Shown one piece after another: positions 29,884-32,521 of a stretch of DNA of 32,521 nucleotides (its first letter is position 1; the number at the start of each line of letters is the position of its first letter). Location: assembly GCF_000090795.2 (NCBI RefSeq), contig NW_003546257.1:563383-595903 (forward strand), given 5' to 3'. The position numbers were made by a program, and so were the translations under genes. The notes below the pieces were generated by a model that made no database searches, was not told where the DNA came from, and worked only from the letters and a program-made list of their open reading frames with translations. The DNA is from Amphimedon queenslandica (Eukaryota > Porifera > Demospongiae > Haplosclerida > Niphatidae).

Positions 29884-32521
29884 ATGGCTTCCATGTTACT
29901 GAAAGAAAAGAGTGGACATGGCCAGTCCCGAGAAGGAGAAGACCCCTGGGAGTGTAGAGTATTCAAAGGAGAGTTTGTTGTTCAAATACCTGAAAAGGAG
30001 AGACGTCAAATCAAGGGTGTCACTCCTAATTACCGTCTTTATCGTGATCCTGAAGTTGTGCTGTTTGCTGAACTTATTGATGTCGTTCCGTTAGAAGAAA
30101 GAGAAATAGAATATCTTCAAGCAGTACAACCAACTAGTGTAAGAGTAAAGGAATACTTAAATGAAGTGGATAAGAAGATGGATCTGATAGTTGGTGATAA
30201 GGTAATCTTCAAATTAGAGATTGCACCCAGAACAGCAACTGCATCAGTCAATGGTACAATACGTTATATTGGTCCTCATCCTGATAGTGATGGAATAGTC
30301 TTTGGTATTGAAATAGATGCACGAGTGAGTTTAATGTGTTTTGTGTTTGTGTTTTAACGCAGTTACTGCATTTTAGGATCAAGCATATCGTGGTAAAGGT
30401 ACCAGTAATGGTAGTCCTTATTTCACTTGTGGACCCAACAATGCTGCCTTTGTTGCTATGGATAAGATAATCAAGAAACAAGGTGCACCACCTACTAGAT
30501 CTGGTCAGCAGTTACCTGAACATCCTGTCATGGAGCAACCTATAAGAAGTCAAACAAGCCCTGCTGCCAGAAGCTATGTGCAAGCGAAACCTGGTACTGC
30601 CAGTGGTCAATCTAAAGGTGTCTATGATAGATTAAAATATTTTGTAAAAGAGGCAGTTTTCTCAGTGGAGGAGGGAGGAAGTTTTGAAGCAGGAGATGTA
30701 TTTGGCCATGTGTCAAAGTTCAAAGAAGGTGATCGTGTGATAATACAGACAGTTAAAGAAGAAGTAGTTGGTGGTACAGTGAGGTGGGTGGGGCCAATTA
30801 GAGTTGCTAAAGACATGAAAGTTGACCCACTTCCAGTAGTAGGAATAGAAACAGTGAGTTTTAAAAACAGTAAGTAAGAAACAGTAATGTTTAGTGAATT
30901 AGTCATTTAGGATTTAGTATGTGAACAAATCACGAATGAACTTTTTATTTTTAGGACAAGAAAATTGATCCTTTAAAAGATTTTGATGGTGCAAATCTAA
31001 ATATCACTGGTACTCATGGTACTAAGTTTTTTTACAGTGGCACATAATCACAGTCAAGTGTTCCTTCCTGAACAACTGGTACTTACTGTTGATGAGTTTA
31101 GACTACAGAAACAGAAGGATCAAGCTGCTAAATTTCAACAGGGTCAAAAAGAAACCAAACAAGATGATGCTACTGAGGCTGAGAAGAGATTAGCTGCAGA
31201 GTTTGGTATGACAGTAGCAGAGTATCGACGACAACAGCAGAGGTATGTTGATGCTGCCAAGCAAGGAAAGGATGACAGGAAGGTTTGTGTAGCTGGTGAT
31301 CCGGAAATTAGAGGAGAAGAAGAAAAGTGGGCAGCAGGAGGTGGAATGATAGGAGGAGATCGAGGTAGAGGAGAAGGACTTAATGACTTAACAGATACAA
31401 TACATGTAATGAATGTTGGTGTACCCGGAACAGTTATTAAAGATCGAATTGAAGAAGAAGAAAGAGCTCTTGAAGAAATGAAGTCAAAACAACGACAGCA
31501 ACATCAAGAGAATCACGAACAACAGCGTGGGCAATGTGAAGATTTTCAGGTGATTGAAGGAGGGATTGAAGAGAGTATTGCAGAAGACAGTTATGTGCAT
31601 TTATCACCTAATGTTTCATCTTATGAACAGGATAATGGAAGAGAAAGAGGAGATCGGGTTAGAAGAGATGAATTAACAAATGTGATACAAGCAGTGCAGT
31701 TCTCTGGGCCTGAAGGAATTAGCAAAGAACGAGTTGAAGAAGAAAGAAGAGCTATTGAAGAAATAAAAACACAACGTGAGCATAAAAGACTAACCTTGTA
31801 TTTGAAAATCATTATTTTTAATTTTTAATTTAGGTTTAAAAGAAGAAATCCACCAGCTCCAGACGTCAATTGAAAATCTTCAGTTGGAGAAAGACACTCA
31901 ACAAAGGAGAGCTCAACAGCAAGAACAACAATGGAGGAATGAAAAACAGCAGCTTCTGGAAGAACAGGAACGTCTGAGGGAAGAAGTCAAACAGGTGCAG
32001 GAACAACTAGAAACAGACAAAGAAAGACTAAGGGAGGAAAATGGCCACTTAAAATATGAAATTGGGCAGCTACAATATGAAAATAAGGATTTAAGGAGAG
32101 AGATTACTGACCTTAGAGAAGCTCATCATGAGCTGCAACAAGAAACAGAAAAGAAGGAGCAAGTCCAGGCACAGCTGCAGAGCCAAGTTGGTCTTTTCTC
32201 AATTGAGAACATGAGATTGAAAGGTCAAGTGAAGCAGCTGGAAGAAAGCAGTGCTACCGATATCAAGTACTGGGAGGTGAGCTATAAGCAAGTATTGACA
32301 AACAAGGACACACTTGGATCAGGAGGTTGGGGTAAAGTTGAAGTGGGTCTGTTGCATGGTCAGAAAGTTGCCGTGAAGATGCTCCACTCTGATATAAAGT
32401 CACTATATTACAACCAGCTGGTTCGCCGTGAGATAAGCATGTTAGCTAAAGTACGTCATCCAAACCTTCTCTTGTTTATAGCCGGAGTCTTGGATCATCC
32501 TTCAGGGAGTCCTATTATCAT
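29884..32521 (+). CDS. CYLD-N-terminus/coiled-coil/kinase chimera (partial, frameshifted)
   Basis: Exons 29884-30324, 30377-30853, 30955-31775 and 31834 to the window edge; splice phases agree. The first ~340 residues are clearly paralogous to the neighbouring CYLD: NYRLYRD, IDVVPLEERE, MDLIVGDKVIFKL, IRYIGP, GIEI, then AYRGKGTSNGSPYFTCG with VAMDKIIKK (CAP-Gly 1), then DRVIIQTVKEEVVGGTVRWVG (CAP-Gly 2). No third CAP-Gly or deubiquitinase follows. Instead comes an acidic linker with an internal duplication, a Glu/Gln-rich coiled coil of about 150 residues in exon 4, and the start of a kinase: Gly loop LGSGGWGKV (32311-32337), VAVK lysine (32376), alpha-C glutamate in RREISML, and HPNLLLFIAG, of tyrosine-kinase-like (TKL) type. 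The rest of the kinase lies outside the window. A T7 run at 31027-31033 shifts the frame; without compensation translation ends at 31047 after 336 residues. Only 60 bp separate it from the PIGU stop. Confidence 0.85.

Noticed and set aside
31021..31038. A tiny intron (GT...ACAG) explaining the frame change in the kinase chimera
   Set aside because: The only GT-AG pair around the T run would give an intron of about 12 nt, too short to splice. A single-base shift in T7 is simpler.

Overview
The window looks like nuclear DNA from an early-branching animal, most likely a demosponge (an Amphimedon-type genome). The evidence is indirect. It has compact, intron-rich genes with small AT-rich GT-AG introns and gaps of about 60-200 bp between several genes. 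It encodes animal-specific proteins (CYLD, FAM135), a coiled-coil/TKL kinase of a type I associate with sponges, and an ankyrin-Roc-like GTPase. No species call can be proven from the sequence alone. I placed exon boundaries by hand from GT/AG sites, reading-frame phase and remembered family conservation; every multi-exon model below keeps phase throughout except one, which has a single-base frameshift.

Layout. 1-3258: no convincing gene. 3259-6858 (+): lysyl-tRNA synthetase (KARS) with two alternative starts, giving cytosolic and mitochondrial forms. 7296-9494 (-): an intronless FAM135-type serine-hydrolase-like gene. 9974-10969 (-): an intronless secreted beta-propeller (NHL-like) protein; its upstream region carries a duplicated scrap of the next gene. 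11646-17545 (-): AFG3L2-type mitochondrial m-AAA protease in 16 exons. 17655-18371 (+): NDUFAF3, a complex I assembly factor, head-to-head with AFG3L2 across 109 bp. 18585-22505 (+): a large ankyrin plus Roc-like GTPase protein. 22677-26887 (-): CYLD deubiquitinase in 11 exons. 26963-29823 (+): PIGU, a GPI-transamidase subunit, head-to-head with CYLD across 75 bp. 29884 to the window end (+): a paralogue of the CYLD N-terminus in which the deubiquitinase is replaced by a long coiled coil and a protein kinase domain that runs off the edge.

How the genes fit together. KARS, AFG3L2 and NDUFAF3 all serve the mitochondrion; the last two probably share a promoter. The right-hand third is the most unusual part. 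CYLD is a brake on NF-kB signalling, and a consensus kB site lies 10 bp upstream of its start codon. On the far side of PIGU, in the opposite orientation, sits the CYLD-N-terminus/kinase chimera. This suggests a local inverted duplication followed by domain replacement, perhaps producing a signalling protein that shares CYLD's partners but has kinase output. The chimera has a T7 homopolymer that breaks its frame, although both sides remain open and related to CYLD.

Repeats. Two related tandem repeat families, with periods near 186 and 177 bp, sit in introns of KARS, AFG3L2, the Roc gene and PIGU, with a fragment between KARS and FAM135. They share a core and a palindromic CTATAG/GTACAGGG element. 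Other repeats are a foldback element next to a KARS splice donor, a GGACA-type repeat in a PIGU intron and several microsatellites.
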